Below the pieces are notes generated by a model. The model had not been told where the DNA came from and did not search any database. It saw only the letters and a list, made by a program, of their open reading frames with translations. Of a DNA stretch of 32,721 bases, positions 32,075-32,721 are shown one piece after another; position 1 is the first letter of the stretch, and every line of letters begins with the position of its first letter. The position numbers and the translations under genes are program-made. The DNA comes from CAYVAP01 sp964343195. GTDB taxonomy: Bacteria; Bacteroidota; Bacteroidia; J057. The stretch spans positions 1 through 32,721 of the forward strand of contig CAYFIR010000069.1 in assembly GCA_964343195.1 (NCBI GenBank). Reading direction: 5' to 3'.

Positions 32075-32578
32075 ATGATTGTCTTCATATTGTTCATCAT
32101 CGTTTCGGTTTTACTTATCGCTGAGCCTGAAAATTTTCTCAGAAATATTTTTTCGAAAAAAATATATATTCAGATTACAGGATTTGCATCACTATTGTAC
32201 AACGGCCTCATGCTATATTCGTTTGTTATATTGCTTTTTCGGAAAAATGAGGCTTTGACAACTTCAGATTGTCATCTTATTGATAACTCAAGATTTGAGT
32301 CAATGGGTAAAATTTGCTTTGGCGAAATTATTAAGGTTGAGAAAATTGGAAAAAGTAGTCTAAAAATAGTTTTAAAAAAGTCAGCCTTCGAATCTAGGAG
32401 ATTAAGTATTCTTAAAAAAATTGCTCTCACAGCAAATAACTGGGATTACAAAAATAGTATCATCGTCTCTAGTTCATTACTCCTTGATTGTGATAGAGAT
32501 GATCTTAAAAGGGCTATTTCAGCGGCTAAGAGACAGTATAAACCTCATAACTGCCTGGAGATGGAATCCCCCGGCTAA
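32075..32578 (+). CDS. Probable STM3941-like immunity protein
   Basis: This is a 167-residue protein with two N-terminal membrane helices (MIVFILFIIVSVLLIAE; ITGFASLLYNGLMLYSFVIL). A soluble domain follows that begins LIDNSRFESMGKICFGEI, then IKVEKIGKSSLKIVL and IIVSSSLLLDCDRDDLKRAI. This order (two helices, then a PH-like domain with 'I.dnS...s.G.i.w.eI' and a final 'I...sL.....eL...i') is what I know of the STM3941 family, often found as immunity genes in toxin loci. The match is from memory of the pattern. It follows the toxin-tail-like fragment and is AT-rich. Start at the ATG 32075. Confidence 0.55.
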   Translation: MIVFILFIIVSVLLIAEPENFLRNIFSKKIYIQITGFASLLYNGLMLYSFVILLFRKNEALTTSDCHLIDNSRFESMGKICFGEIIKVEKIGKSSLKIVLKKSAFESRRLSILKKIALTANNWDYKNSIIVSSSLLLDCDRDDLKRAISAAKRQYKPHNCLEMESPG

Positions 32579-32607
32579 CGCCGATCCCCCCTGTAGCCTG
32601 CCCGCTA

Positions 32608-32674
32608 CCCCGCTTTCTGGGACTTCCCTTTCAAAATGCTGAGTCGGATTTCGTGGCCGTGTGCAAGCCTGTGC
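32608..32674. repeat. 67-bp dispersed repeat, copy C
   Basis: Pairs with copy A at 63 of 67 positions and begins 29 bases after the STM3941-like gene. Its GAGTCGGATT (32641-32650) is complementary to AATCCGACTC (32677-32686) just downstream. Confidence 0.85.
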
Positions 32675-32686
32675 GTAATCCGACTC
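32641..32686. other. 10-bp perfect inverted repeat at copy C
   Basis: GAGTCGGATT and AATCCGACTC are perfect complementary arms around 26 bases. A second GC-rich hairpin follows: GCGGCC (32706-32711), CCA, GGCCGC (32715-32720) at the window edge. Either may end transcription of the cassette or serve recombination. Confidence 0.6.
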
Positions 32687-32721
32687 GGTATTTTCCACTG
32701 CTGCTGCGGCCCCAGGCCGCC

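Noticed and set aside
32608..32721. Integron attC-like site at repeat copy C
   Set aside because: The inverted arms and cassette order suggested it, but the required RYYYAAC and GTTRRRY ends are not found at copies A, B or C, and no integrase is present.

Overview
The window looks like a chromosomal segment of a Bacteroidota bacterium. The evidence is: type VI secretion (T6SS) genes of the Bacteroidota kind (subtype iii, with short Hcp, TssB, TssC and a ClpV-like ATPase); a gliding-motility/type IX C-terminal domain protein paired with a PorP/SprF-like outer-membrane protein; and few recognisable Shine-Dalgarno sites. I cannot name the species. Most genes are on the minus strand. No tRNA, rRNA, IS element or CRISPR array was seen.

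Region 1 (about 1-15200) is a T6SS block. In transcription order (right to left) it holds a TPR protein, a PAAR-Rhs polymorphic toxin, a probable immunity gene, a 48-residue membrane peptide, an unrecognised 240-residue basic protein, ClpV (TssH), TssB, TssC, Hcp (TssD), VgrG (TssI) and a gp25-like TssE. The TPR, Rhs and immunity genes are linked by two ATGA stop/start overlaps. The baseplate and membrane-complex genes are not present and probably lie beyond the left edge. A heptanucleotide array occupies the first 45 bases.

Region 2 (15420-20498) holds a membrane-anchored M23-type peptidase with an altered zinc site, a small unknown gene, and a convergent pair: a PorP/SprF-like protein with an unusual C-terminal extension and an Ig-like-domain protein with a gliding-motility C-terminus.

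Region 3 (20547-28857) is the most interesting part. It starts, at its 3' end, with three exact-length 107-bp repeats. It is then a six-gene minus-strand operon that reads as a bacterial ubiquitin-like conjugation pathway: E1-like adenylating enzyme, ubiquitin-like protein without a terminal diglycine, E2-like protein with HPN motif and catalytic cysteine, a large exported single-pass protein, a membrane-anchored JAB/JAMM peptidase, and a polytopic membrane protein with a RING/treble-clef-like cysteine cluster and an FHA-like C-terminus. Predicted topology puts the JAMM, RING-like and FHA-like parts in the cytoplasm with E1, Ubl and E2. I infer a membrane-focused Ubl conjugation/deconjugation machine.

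Region 4 (29025-32721) has an FMN-dependent glutamate-synthase-like protein, then an AT-rich islet on the plus strand. The islet contains two cassettes (a 242-residue membrane protein; a short toxin-tail-like fragment followed by a probable STM3941-like immunity protein), each bounded by copies of one conserved repeat. This resembles an orphan toxin/immunity storage area, but the toxin parts are mostly gone.
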